From an uncultured Eubacteriales bacterium (GTDB taxonomy: Bacteria > Bacillota > Clostridia > Lachnospirales > Lachnospiraceae), in NCBI GenBank assembly GCA_900316115.1, contig ONBN01000002.1, positions 32,082 to 96,081 on the forward strand: a stretch of DNA of 64,000 nucleotides, in the 5' to 3' direction. Position numbers and translations under genes: made by a program. The first letter of the stretch is position 1. Each line of letters starts with the position of its first letter. A model generated the notes under the pieces. That model worked only from the letters and a program-made list of their open reading frames with translations. It made no database searches and was not told the DNA's origin. This document shows, in pieces, positions 53,970-63,086 of the stretch.

Positions 53970-54804
53970 CTGCTGCACCTCCCAGGTAAGCATCAATTAC
54001 CCGCTGATTATTCTGAATCTCTTCCGGAACGCCTTCAGCAATAGGCTTTCCAAAGTCGAGCACATAAATTCTGTCGGAAATCTCCATAACCAAATCCATG
54101 TGATGCTCGATCATAAAAATGGTAAGTCCGAAATTATCACGGATTTCTCCGATAAACGCCGTCAGTTCATCGGTTTCCTGCGGGTTCATACCTGCTGCAG
54201 GCTCATCCAGAAGAAGCAGGCTTGGATTGGTAGCCAGCGCCCTGGCAATTTCCAGTCTTCTCTGTTTTCCATAGGGAAGAGAGGTAGCCATCTCATTCCT
54301 CTCATCTTTTAAGCCTACGATTTCCAGCAGATGGGCTGCATCCTCCCGCATCTTTTGCTCTTCTTTTCCGTTCAGGTGGAAAGTGGCAGTAAAAAGATTA
54401 CTGGTTCTTCTCAAATGTTTTGCAATGAGAATGTTCTCAAATACGGTCTGGCTTTTAAAAAGGCGGATGTTCTGGAAAGTCCTTGCGATTCCAAGCTGTG
54501 TGATCTTATCCGGGGTAGGTGCAAGCACATGGGTATATTTGCCTGCATTCTGCCCCTGGTATAATTTCTTCATTTTACCCTGTGGATGATTTTCAATGAT
54601 CTTCTTCCCATTAAAATATACAGCCCCGTTGGTTGGTGCATAAACACCGGTGATCACATTAAAAGCCGTTGTTTTCCCGGCACCATTAGGACCGATCAGG
54701 GAAACGATCTCACCTTTATCTACTACAATATTCATATTATCAACTGCAACCACACCACCAAACTGCATCGTTGCATTTTCTACTTTCAGCACATGTTCAC
54801 TCAT
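53962..54804 (-). CDS. livG: Branched-chain amino acid ABC transporter ATPase LivG
   Basis: 280 residues. Walker A GPNGAGKT near residue 37, LPYGKQRRLEIARAL signature, Walker B LLLLDEPAAGMNP, and the C-terminal LivG-type DAYLGG ending are present. An insert of about 20 residues after FNGKKI (QGQNAGKYTHV) lengthens it relative to typical 255-residue LivG. It starts in ATGA overlap with livM. Confidence 0.95.
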   Translation of the reverse strand: MSEHVLKVENATMQFGGVVAVDNMNIVVDKGEIVSLIGPNGAGKTTAFNVITGVYAPTNGAVYFNGKKIIENHPQGKMKKLYQGQNAGKYTHVLAPTPDKITQLGIARTFQNIRLFKSQTVFENILIAKHLRRTSNLFTATFHLNGKEEQKMREDAAHLLEIVGLKDERNEMATSLPYGKQRRLEIARALATNPSLLLLDEPAAGMNPQETDELTAFIGEIRDNFGLTIFMIEHHMDLVMEISDRIYVLDFGKPIAEGVPEEIQNNQRVIDAYLGGAADE

Positions 54805-55874
54805 TGGAGTTTCCTCCCTTTTTCCTTATTGGATTTTCGCACAAAAAAGTTCCGGATCCCTGCCACTGAAAACTCTTTTGTTCCCATGATTCCCTGTCGG
54901 AAGAAAAGTACAATGATCATAATGATAACAGAAAATACAACCTTTCGGAAACCAGACCGAAGAAGGGGTACATGGAAATTCCCAATATAAGTATCATTAT
55001 CCAGGAATCTAAGGATCCACTCAGAACAGGTAATAAACAGGAAGGAACTGATGCAGCTTCCTGTCACAGAGCCAATACCTCCGATTACAACGATCAGCAG
55101 GATCTCATAAGTCATTGCAGACTTGAACATGGAAGCCTGGATGGTTGTCTGGTACATTGCAAGAAGGGCGCCTGAGATCCCTGCAAAAAAGGAACTGACT
55201 GTAAAAGCGATCCTTTTATGATGGGCCAGATTGATCCCCATAGCCTCTGCTGCTATCTCATCATCACGAATGGCCTTAAATGCTCTTCCGTAAGTAGAAT
55301 TGATCAGCATCACGATCACAGCAATACAGATCCCTGATACAATAAACGGGAACAATACACTTTTGAACGTAGGATAGCTTCTCAAAAGGTTGGAACCATT
55401 GGTAAGTGGTCCCAGCTTATCCCACTGGAACACTGCACGGATGATCTCGGCAAAACCAAGTGTGGCAATTGCCAGATAATCACTTTTCAACCGAAGTACA
55501 GGAAGACCGATCAGGTATGCAAAAATAGCAGCAACCACACCGGCAGCCAGGATACCTACAGCCACAGGAACTGCAAACTGTACGATGCCGCCGTCAAAAT
55601 ACTGGTAAACGCTTTCTCTTTGTTCTGCCGGAATGGTAAGGATCCCGTATGTATATGCACCCAGAAGCATAAAGCCTGCCTGCCCAAGGGAAAACAGACC
55701 TGTAAAACCGTTTAACAGGTTCATGGATACAGCTACCAGTGCGTAAATAGCACCTTTTTTCAGGACTGTAAAAATCATATCTGTAGGATTCATCAGCTGT
55801 TCCATAATGTATAAAATCACAAGAAGTCCTGCAATCAGGGCAACATTTATGATCGTTTCTTTTTTCTTTGTCAT
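54801..55874 (-). CDS. livM: Branched-chain amino acid ABC transporter permease LivM
   Basis: 357 residues, about ten membrane helices, with the BPD_transp_2 segment LNGFTGLFSLGQAGFMLLGAY and the coupling segment GRAFKAIRDDEIAAEAMG. It forms the membrane channel with LivH. GGAGGGG precedes the ATG. It follows livH by 15 bases. Confidence 0.95.
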   Translation of the reverse strand: MTKKKETIINVALIAGLLVILYIMEQLMNPTDMIFTVLKKGAIYALVAVSMNLLNGFTGLFSLGQAGFMLLGAYTYGILTIPAEQRESVYQYFDGGIVQFAVPVAVGILAAGVVAAIFAYLIGLPVLRLKSDYLAIATLGFAEIIRAVFQWDKLGPLTNGSNLLRSYPTFKSVLFPFIVSGICIAVIVMLINSTYGRAFKAIRDDEIAAEAMGINLAHHKRIAFTVSSFFAGISGALLAMYQTTIQASMFKSAMTYEILLIVVIGGIGSVTGSCISSFLFITCSEWILRFLDNDTYIGNFHVPLLRSGFRKVVFSVIIMIIVLFFRQGIMGTKEFSVAGIRNFFVRKSNKEKGRKLQ

Positions 55875-55889
55875 AATATCCCCTCCTTT

Positions 55890-56774
55890 TCAGACTTTAT
55901 CTGTGACTTTCTCACCAAACAGACCTGTTGGCTTGGCAATCAGAATAACGATCAGCAACGCAAAGGTAAATGCATCTGAAAAGGTGGTCATACCCATTCC
56001 TTTAATGATATTCTCGCAGATACCAATGATAAAAGCTCCGATCACGGCTCCAGGGATAGAGCCGATTCCGCCAAATACAGCGGCAACAAAGGCCTTCAGT
56101 CCAGGCATAGCGCCAGATGTGGGAACAACTCCTGTATAATTGGAAAAATACAGAAGACTGGCAACCGCCGCAAGAAATGATCCAATAATAAAAGTCATGC
56201 TGATCACGGAGTTGATCTTAATACCCATAAGCTGGGATGTTTCAAAATCCTTGGATGCTGCACGCATTGCCATACCGATCTTTGTTTTCTTGATCAGAAA
56301 AACCAGTGCAAAAACAAGAACAATGGTAAGGATCGGTGTGATCACAGTTACTCTTTTTGTAACCGATCCGAAAATCTCAATGGTATCACTGATCCATGGA
56401 ATTGCCGGATACTGCTGTGCCAGGCCTCCTGTAATATAAAGGGCCAGGTTCTGGAGAAGATAAGAAACTCCGATAGCAGAAATCATGATCGACATCCTGG
56501 GAGCCTGACGAAGAGGCTTGTAAGCAACACGTTCAATAAGAAAACCAATAATAACAGTAGCTACGATCATAATGGGGAATGATATGTAAATAGGCAGTGA
56601 AGCTGATAAGTAAACCATGATCAGACCTGCTACCATAAAAATATCACCATGTGCAAAGTTGATCAGACGCAGAATACCATAAACCATTGTATATCCAATG
56701 GCGATCAGGGCATACTGTCCGCCTACAGAAATACCTGCCAGAAAATATGGCAGATTCTGATTGAACCATTCCAT
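55890..56774 (-). CDS. livH: Branched-chain amino acid ABC transporter permease LivH
   Basis: 294 residues, about eight helices, with YALIAIGYTMVYGILRLINFAHGD, the LivH signature, and GLKAFVAAVFGGIGSIPGA. It pairs with LivM. A stem-loop separates it from livJ upstream. Confidence 0.95.
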   Translation of the reverse strand: MEWFNQNLPYFLAGISVGGQYALIAIGYTMVYGILRLINFAHGDIFMVAGLIMVYLSASLPIYISFPIMIVATVIIGFLIERVAYKPLRQAPRMSIMISAIGVSYLLQNLALYITGGLAQQYPAIPWISDTIEIFGSVTKRVTVITPILTIVLVFALVFLIKKTKIGMAMRAASKDFETSQLMGIKINSVISMTFIIGSFLAAVASLLYFSNYTGVVPTSGAMPGLKAFVAAVFGGIGSIPGAVIGAFIIGICENIIKGMGMTTFSDAFTFALLIVILIAKPTGLFGEKVTDKV

Positions 56775-56814
56775 AGAGGAATCCTCCTTTTTCGTTACAG
56801 TATTTTTCCATTTA

Positions 56815-56853
56815 ACACAGGAAAGGCGGGAACTTGTACCCCGCCTCCTGTGC
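56815..56853 (-). promoter_or_regulatory. Intercistronic stem-loop between livJ and livH
   Basis: On the minus strand ACAGGAGGCGGG pairs with CCCGCC-TT-TCCTGT. No T run follows, so it is more likely an mRNA-stabilising or partial-termination hairpin that raises the binding-protein level over the permeases. Confidence 0.6.
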
Positions 56854-56880
56854 TATCAAATTCATCAAGTCCTGAAGTTA

Positions 56881-58056
56881 TTATTCTACACCCTGCTCAC
56901 CAACAAAGTCCCATGCTCCAGTCTCTGTGTTGGCAGTTTTTACATATGCGGTATCTCTCTGTGCATCTCCATTTTCAGAATCAAACTGAACCTTTCCACA
57001 TACACCTTCATAAGTCACATCCCACAGTGCCTCGTTTACTTTGGCCGGATCAGTGGAACCTGCAGCCTTCAGTGCTTCAAGCGCTACATAATATGCATCA
57101 TAACCCATTGCAGATACAGCTGCGATCGTATCATCACCACCGTTGTTTGCCAGGTTCTTGGAATCAGAATTGATAAATTCTTTCATGCCATTATCAAAAT
57201 CTTCGTTACCGCCCTCCTGATAGAAGGTTGTTACATATACCTGCACATCCTTGCCTTCTGCAGCCTTCAGGATAACATTAGAATCCCATGTATCGCCGGC
57301 AAGAAGTGGAAGATCCAGTCCCTGTGCTGCTGCCTGCTCAATGATCAGTGCTGCTGCCTCTGTAGAGGTAGGTGCAAAGAATACGTCTGCGCCTGCATTC
57401 TTAGCAGATGTGATATAAGATGTGAAATCACTGTTTCCATCTGGGAAGGTTTCCTCAACTACTTCACCGCCAAGATCTTCAAAAGCTTTTGTAAAGTAAT
57501 GTCCAAGTCCTGCGGAATAATCATCTCCCAACTTTGTAAGAACATATGCTTTCTTTGCCTCAAATTTGTCTTTTGCAAAGTTGGCAAGTACTGTGCCCTG
57601 GAATGGATCCAGGAAACAGATACGGAAATAATGAGTATTTCCCTGAGTTACCTGTGGATTGGTGCAGGTAACTCCCAATGCAGGAACACCGCCATCTTTG
57701 AAAATATCAGATGCTGCAATGGATACACCTGAACCATAAGATCCAAGAACGATGGATACTCCGTCACTTACCAGAGTAGATGCTGCAGATGGTCCCTTAT
57801 CAGTAGAGGATTCATTATCAACAATGTCAAGTTCTACGTTATATTCTGTTCCGTCAATCTCAACAGTAGGTGTCTCACTGTTGGCATACTGGATACCAAG
57901 TGTCTCCTGCTTACCACCTGCTCCGTTATCTCCGGATGCCGGCTCATAAACACCAATCTTTACTGTATCTGCTGCAAATGCAGGTACAGCTGCACTAAAT
58001 ACAGTTGCTGCAGCCATGGCTGCTGTCATCATTACGGATACTATTTTTTTCTTCAT
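56881..58056 (-). CDS. livJ: Branched-chain amino acid ABC transporter substrate-binding protein
   Basis: 391 residues from ATG 58056 (GGAGG upstream). The signal peptide ends at AFA-A near residue 29. The mature protein starts DTVKIGVYEPASGDNG, a type I periplasmic-binding fold for Leu/Ile/Val or related ligands. No lipobox Cys is present, unlike most Gram-positive binding proteins, so how it stays at the surface is unclear. It is the first gene of livJHMGF. Confidence 0.92.
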   Translation of the reverse strand: MKKKIVSVMMTAAMAAATVFSAAVPAFAADTVKIGVYEPASGDNGAGGKQETLGIQYANSETPTVEIDGTEYNVELDIVDNESSTDKGPSAASTLVSDGVSIVLGSYGSGVSIAASDIFKDGGVPALGVTCTNPQVTQGNTHYFRICFLDPFQGTVLANFAKDKFEAKKAYVLTKLGDDYSAGLGHYFTKAFEDLGGEVVEETFPDGNSDFTSYITSAKNAGADVFFAPTSTEAAALIIEQAAAQGLDLPLLAGDTWDSNVILKAAEGKDVQVYVTTFYQEGGNEDFDNGMKEFINSDSKNLANNGGDDTIAAVSAMGYDAYYVALEALKAAGSTDPAKVNEALWDVTYEGVCGKVQFDSENGDAQRDTAYVKTANTETGAWDFVGEQGVE

Positions 58057-58123
58057 AATCCTTTCTCCTCCTTTTGTCTCTATAGCAAAGACGTTTGTCT
58101 TTACATCTCGTACAGTTTTTGAA

Positions 58124-58152
58124 ATTATATCACGCTTTTTCACTTTAATCAA
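58124..58152 (-). promoter_or_regulatory. Promoter of livJHMGF
   Basis: TTGATT (58152-58147) and TATAAT (58129-58124) on the minus strand, 17 bases apart. A 6-base inverted repeat (AAAGAC/GTCTTT, 58087-58102) lies between the likely transcript start and the ribosome site. Confidence 0.75.
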
Positions 58153-58240
58153 GTAAAATTTTATTTAGCCTGATATAAAATTTGTTTGGCAGGCAATATT
58201 TTCATATTTGGATAATATCCTGTCTGCTCGTATAAGTACG

Positions 58241-58277
58241 AAAAAAGGCGCAGGAGATTTCTCTCCGGCACCTTTGC
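58241..58277 (-). terminator. Terminator of leuS
   Basis: On the minus strand AAAGGTGCCGGAGA pairs with TCTCCTGCGCCTTT around GAAA, followed by TTT, about 60 bases after the leuS stop. Confidence 0.75.
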
Positions 58278-58337
58278 CTTTTGGTGTATTATACAACCCT
58301 TTTTTCTAAAATGCAAGTATTTTTTTCATTTTACTTT

Positions 58338-60755
58338 TTATTTCATTACAAAATTGATGATCTTCTTAGGAACATAAATCTCCTTGATCACATTGCCAGT
58401 CAGCTTGCCTTCCAGTGCTTCACGGCCCTTTGCCAGTGCATCTTCCTTGGAGCTTTCTGCGGAAATGCTGATAACAACACGAGTCTTTCCGTTGATCTGA
58501 ACCGGAACCTCTACCTCGTCATCCTTCATTGCTTCCTCATCATGCTCTGGCCACTGTGCATGGAAAACAGAATCCTCATGGCCAAGCTTCTCCCAGATCT
58601 CCTCTGCCACATGTGGTACAAAAGGAGCCAGAAGGATGGTCATTGTCTCGATAGTCTCTTTGTCCACTGCACCATCTGTCTTCTTGGACAGCTCGATCAG
58701 CTTATTGTTGTACTCCATGAACTTGGATACAACGGTGTTCAGGCTGAAGCTTTCCAGACGCTGAGTGATATCATAAACCAGTTTATGGCGTACCTTTATC
58801 ATCTCTTTAGTTGCAGGAACATCCTTCTCAATGCTTTCAAGGGCAAGATTCCAGAATCTCTTCAGGAACTTGGATACACCGTCAATACCTCTGTCATCCC
58901 ACTCTGCATCCAGTTCCGGCGGTCCTACGAACAGCTCATACATTCTCAGGGAATCACAGCCATAATCTCTTACAAGATCATCCGGTGATACAACATTGCC
59001 TTTTGACTTACTCATCTTGATACCATTCTTACCAGTGATCATACCCTGGTTGAACAGCTTCTTAAACGGCTCATCAAAATCAATTGCCCCAATATCATAC
59101 AGGAACTTGGTATAGAATCTGGAATACAGCAGGTGAAGAACTGCATGCTCTACACCACCGATATACATATCTACAGGCAGATATTTGTCTGCTTTTTCTT
59201 TGGATACCAGTTCTTTGTCATTCTTATTATCTACATAACGCAGGAAATACCAGGAAGAACCTGCCCACTGAGGCATGGTATTTGTCTCTCTCTTTGCAGG
59301 GGCGCCACAGCATGGGCAGGTAGTGTTTACCCACTCATCAATAGCAGCCAGAGGAGACTCACCTGTACCTGTAGGCTGATAGCTTTCTACCTCCGGCAGA
59401 CGCAGTGGCAGCTGATCCTCCGGAACCGGCACTGCTCCGCACTTCGGGCAGTGAACGATAGGAATCGGCTCGCCCCAATAACGCTGACGGGAGAATACCC
59501 AGTCACGCAGCTTATAATTCACCGTCTTACGGCCAAAGCCTTTCTTCTCGATCATTTCCGGAGCTTCTTTTTTCAGTACAGAAGACTCCATACCGTTCCA
59601 GTCACCGGAATTGATCATTGTACCTACAGCATCTGTGTAGGCTTCTGTCATATTCTCGATCTCTTTGCCATCTTTTGCAATAACCTGAATGATAGGCAGG
59701 CCAAATTTCTTGGCAAATTCAAAGTCACGGTCATCATGGGCAGGTACACACATGATCGCACCTGTACCATAATCAGCAAGTACATAGTCAGACAGCCAGA
59801 TCGGTACCTTCTTGCCATTTAACGGATTGATAGCATAGCTTCCTGTAAATACACCTGTCTTTTCTTTGTCCTGCATACGGTCAACATTGGATCTCATGGA
59901 GGAATCAAAGATATACTTCTCTACCGCTTCTCTTGTCTCATCTGTTGCAAGGGATTTGGCAAGAGCATGCTCAGGTGCAAGAACCATAAAGGTAGCGCCA
60001 TGAAGAGTATCCGGTCTTGTAGTATAAACAGTGATCTTCTCATCTCTTCCATCAATAGGGAAGTCTACCTCTGCACCGTAGGATTTGCCGATCCAGTCAG
60101 TCTGCATCTTTTTAACCTTTTCCGGCCAGTCAAGCTTGTCCAGGTCATTTAACAGACGGTCTGCATATTTGGTGATGCGAAGCATCCACTGACGAAGATT
60201 CTTCTTGGTAACAGGAGAACCACATCTTTCACAGCAGCCGTTTACTACCTCTTCGTTTGCAAGTCCTGTCTTACAGGAAGGACACCAGTTGATAGGGAAT
60301 TCCTTCTCATAAGCAAGGCCTTTCTTAAACATCTGTACAAAGATCCACTGAGTCCATTTGTAGAAATTAGGATCTGTGGTATTTACTTCCATATCCCAGT
60401 CATAAATTGCTGCGATATCATTGATCTGACGCTTAATGTTCTTAACATTGGATGCTGTAGAAATAGCCGGATGAACTCCCATCTTAATAGCGTAGTTCTC
60501 AGCCGGAAGACCAAATGCATCCCATCCCATTGGATGGATCAGGTAATATCCCTGGAGCATTTTGTAACGGCTCCATACATCAGAAATAACATATCCTCTC
60601 CAGTGGCCTACATGAAGACCGTTTCCGGACGGATATGGAAACATATCCAGACAATAATATTTGGGCTTTTTGCCATCGTTCACATTAATAGGCTTTTCTT
60701 CCCATTTGGTGCGCCACTTCGCTTCAATCGCCCTGTGGTTATAAGGTGCAGCCAT
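58338..60755 (-). CDS. leuS: Leucine--tRNA ligase
   Basis: The 805-residue class Ia synthetase is full length. HIGH motif HVGH in YPSGNGLHVGH (near 42), the CP1 editing domain (TTRPDTLHGAT near 250), zinc-type Cys pairs (CPSCKTGLANEE) and KMSKSKGN near 575 are all visible. It charges and proofreads tRNA-Leu. It has its own promoter but only a short leader, with no T-box. Confidence 0.97.
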   Translation of the reverse strand: MAAPYNHRAIEAKWRTKWEEKPINVNDGKKPKYYCLDMFPYPSGNGLHVGHWRGYVISDVWSRYKMLQGYYLIHPMGWDAFGLPAENYAIKMGVHPAISTASNVKNIKRQINDIAAIYDWDMEVNTTDPNFYKWTQWIFVQMFKKGLAYEKEFPINWCPSCKTGLANEEVVNGCCERCGSPVTKKNLRQWMLRITKYADRLLNDLDKLDWPEKVKKMQTDWIGKSYGAEVDFPIDGRDEKITVYTTRPDTLHGATFMVLAPEHALAKSLATDETREAVEKYIFDSSMRSNVDRMQDKEKTGVFTGSYAINPLNGKKVPIWLSDYVLADYGTGAIMCVPAHDDRDFEFAKKFGLPIIQVIAKDGKEIENMTEAYTDAVGTMINSGDWNGMESSVLKKEAPEMIEKKGFGRKTVNYKLRDWVFSRQRYWGEPIPIVHCPKCGAVPVPEDQLPLRLPEVESYQPTGTGESPLAAIDEWVNTTCPCCGAPAKRETNTMPQWAGSSWYFLRYVDNKNDKELVSKEKADKYLPVDMYIGGVEHAVLHLLYSRFYTKFLYDIGAIDFDEPFKKLFNQGMITGKNGIKMSKSKGNVVSPDDLVRDYGCDSLRMYELFVGPPELDAEWDDRGIDGVSKFLKRFWNLALESIEKDVPATKEMIKVRHKLVYDITQRLESFSLNTVVSKFMEYNNKLIELSKKTDGAVDKETIETMTILLAPFVPHVAEEIWEKLGHEDSVFHAQWPEHDEEAMKDDEVEVPVQINGKTRVVISISAESSKEDALAKGREALEGKLTGNVIKEIYVPKKIINFVMK

Positions 60756-60811
60756 AATTCATTCCTCCTGAATCATTTAAACTAATAAATTAACTAACAA
60801 AACTAGATTTT

Positions 60812-60839
60812 AGTCTATCATATGACACCGCATTGTCAA
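60812..60839 (-). promoter_or_regulatory. Promoter of leuS
   Basis: Perfect TTGACA (60839-60834) and TAGACT (60817-60812), 16 bases apart on the minus strand. The leader is about 50 bases, too short for a T-box. Confidence 0.65.
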
Positions 60840-60841
60840 GT

Positions 60842-60878
60842 AAAAATGTTATTGTTCACTCCGTTTACAGTAACATAA
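60842..60878 (-). terminator. Terminator of leuA
   Basis: ATGTTACTGT pairs with ACAATAACAT on the minus strand, followed by TTTTTA; it lies 43 bases after the leuA stop and just upstream of the leuS promoter. Confidence 0.6.
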
Positions 60879-60920
60879 AAATCCCCTGAACGGTGTTCTT
60901 TTGTTTATGCGATCTATAGA

Positions 60921-62576
60921 TCAGCGGTTATTGATTGCTGTAACAAGAGCATCAATGGATGCACGGATAATATCCGGATCCACTCCAGCGCCCCATGCCA
61001 TGGAACCATCCGGTTTCTTGATTCCAACATAAGCGATAGCCTTGGAGCTTGAGCTTCTTTCCAGGGCATGCTCCTGATATACTTCCAGAGAATATTTCAG
61101 CTCATATGCTTTCTTTAATGCATTGCTGACTGCATCCAGACGTCCGTTTCCAATTGCCTCTGTTGTAATGGTCTTTCCTTTGAAGGTTGATGTAACCTTA
61201 GTAGAAATTCCGTTGTCTGTCTGCTGGAAATGAACCTCGTTAATGCTGTACGGCTCAACCACATTTTCAAATGTTCTCTTAAACAGTCCGAAGATTTCAT
61301 CCGGATGAAGCTCTTTGTGCAGATGATCGGATACTGCTTTGGCTGTATAGCCCATAGCCTCACGCATTTTTGCAGGAAGATTCAGACCATATTTTGTCTC
61401 CAGGATATAACCTACTCCACCCTTTCCGGACTGGCTGTTAATACGGATCACGTCTGCATCATAGTTACGTCCCACATCTGTAGGATCGATCGGCAGATAA
61501 GGAACTGTCCAGTGGTTAGGATCCTTTTCCTCGATCCAGTGCATTCCTTTTGCAATAGCATCCTGATGAGATCCGGAGAATGCAGCAAATACAAGTGCTC
61601 CGCTGTATGGGCTTCTCTCATTGATGTGCATTCCTGTACACTCCTCATAAACCTCGCATACATGAGGCATATCAGAGAAATCAAGCTTTGGATCTACGCC
61701 CTGGGAATACATGTTCATAGCCAGTGTAACAATGTCCACATTACCTGTACGCTCTCCATTTCCAAACAAAGTACCCTCGATCCTGTCTGCGCCTGCAAGA
61801 ATACCCATCTCAGTATCTGCCACACCGCATCCTCTGTCATTGTGAGGATGAAGGGACACGATCACGTTGTCTCTGTATTTCATATGCTTGCACATATACT
61901 CTACCTGGCTTGCATATACATGAGGCATTGCCAGTTCTACAGTTACAGGCAGATTGATAATACATTTATTTTCCGGTGTAGGCTGCCATACATCCAGAAC
62001 TGCATTGCAGACCTCAAGAGCATATTCCGGCTCTGTACCTGTAAAGCTTTCCGGGCTGTACTCAAACTGGAAATTGCCTTCTGTTTCATCTGCCAATTCT
62101 TTTAACAGTTTTGCACCATCTACAGCAATCTTCAGGATCTCTTCTTTTGACTTTTTAAATACCTGCTCTCTTTGTGCAACAGATGTGGAATTATAAACAT
62201 GTACAATGGCTTTTGGTGCGCCTTTGACTGCTTCAAAGGTCTTGCGGATAATATGCTCTCTTGCCTGTGTCAGTACCTGAATGGTTACATCTTCAGGGAT
62301 CAGGTTCTGATCGATCAGTGTACGCAGGAACGTATACTCTGTCTCAGATGCTGCCGGAAATCCTACTTCGATCTCTTTAAAACCGATCTGTACAAGCAGT
62401 TTGAAAAACTCTACTTTCTGCTCAAGGCTCATAGGGATCACCAGTGCCTGGTTTCCATCACGAAGGTCTACGGAACACCATGCAGGTGCCTTGTCTACAT
62501 ACTCCTTTTTTGTCCAGTCCAGACACACTTCCGGTGGCATATAATACTGTCTCTGATATTTACCTGGGTTCATCAT
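60921..62576 (-). CDS. leuA: 2-isopropylmalate synthase
   Basis: 551 residues from ATG 62576. The HMGL-like barrel has LRDGNQAL near residue 41 and HPHNDRG near 245; the C-terminal LeuA dimerisation/regulatory domain (from about 440) is complete, so leucine feedback control is likely. It condenses acetyl-CoA with 2-ketoisovalerate, the first step to leucine. The length and N-terminus match the long Firmicute/actinobacterial type. Codons upstream fall in the T-box terminator. Confidence 0.96.
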   Translation of the reverse strand: MMNPGKYQRQYYMPPEVCLDWTKKEYVDKAPAWCSVDLRDGNQALVIPMSLEQKVEFFKLLVQIGFKEIEVGFPAASETEYTFLRTLIDQNLIPEDVTIQVLTQAREHIIRKTFEAVKGAPKAIVHVYNSTSVAQREQVFKKSKEEILKIAVDGAKLLKELADETEGNFQFEYSPESFTGTEPEYALEVCNAVLDVWQPTPENKCIINLPVTVELAMPHVYASQVEYMCKHMKYRDNVIVSLHPHNDRGCGVADTEMGILAGADRIEGTLFGNGERTGNVDIVTLAMNMYSQGVDPKLDFSDMPHVCEVYEECTGMHINERSPYSGALVFAAFSGSHQDAIAKGMHWIEEKDPNHWTVPYLPIDPTDVGRNYDADVIRINSQSGKGGVGYILETKYGLNLPAKMREAMGYTAKAVSDHLHKELHPDEIFGLFKRTFENVVEPYSINEVHFQQTDNGISTKVTSTFKGKTITTEAIGNGRLDAVSNALKKAYELKYSLEVYQEHALERSSSSKAIAYVGIKKPDGSMAWGAGVDPDIIRASIDALVTAINNR

Positions 62577-62624
62577 CTTACTATTTCCTCCATTTCTTTT
62601 CTCTTTATCAATTGATTGAACAGC

Positions 62625-62950
62625 AAAAAAAAACTTCCATCTTCTGCATTGCTGCAAGAGACGAAAGATCTGATCATCTACGCGGTACCACTCTTATTTC
62701 ATGAATAAAATTCATACACTCACTGGATACGGAATGAAAACTCATCCTTATACCCATTCCATGTAACGGTGGACACCGTCTGCTCCTACTCTCCATAACA
62801 CCCTGTCTATATACTGGATACAAAGATTTGGGATCAGCTGCTCCGGGGCGAGTTCCATAATTTCCTTCCACTGCTTTCCACCAGCCAGCAGCTCTCTGTG
62901 CTTCGGTTCCTTATGTACTATTCCTCATCTGTGCATTTGATCTATAAAAT
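62625..62950 (-). ncRNA. T-box leader, Leu-specific, controlling leuA
   Basis: The minus strand has the T-box core AAGAGTGGTACCGCG (62695-62681) and a terminator stem (62667-62634) followed by nine T. Stem I shows AGAGAGC, a GGTGG bulge, and the specifier loop GGAA-CTC-GCCCC. The CTC at 62852-62850 is a Leu codon, in agreement with leuA. Uncharged tRNA-Leu(GAG) should prevent termination. Confidence 0.92.
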
Positions 62951-62954
62951 TGTT

Positions 62955-62985
62955 TTCAGGAGTCAGAGCATCTCCAGCTCCTGAA
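62955..62985 (-). promoter_or_regulatory. 5'-terminal hairpin of the leuA leader
   Basis: A perfect 8-base stem (TTCAGGAG/CTCCTGAA on either strand) with a 15-base loop lies between the promoter and stem I of the T-box, starting only a few bases after the expected transcript start. It is not part of the standard T-box fold. Confidence 0.6.
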
Positions 62986-62994
62986 GTCTTTATC

Positions 62995-63023
62995 ACTATA
63001 CACCAGAAAGGTGCAAAAATCAA
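62995..63023 (-). promoter_or_regulatory. Promoter of the leuA T-box transcript
   Basis: TTGATT (63023-63018) and TATAGT (63000-62995) on the minus strand, 17 bases apart. Confidence 0.7.
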
Positions 63024-63086
63024 GCATTTTCTTGTTATTTCTTTTCATCGGCTTTTTTGTCAAAAATTAAGTCATACCACCTCACA

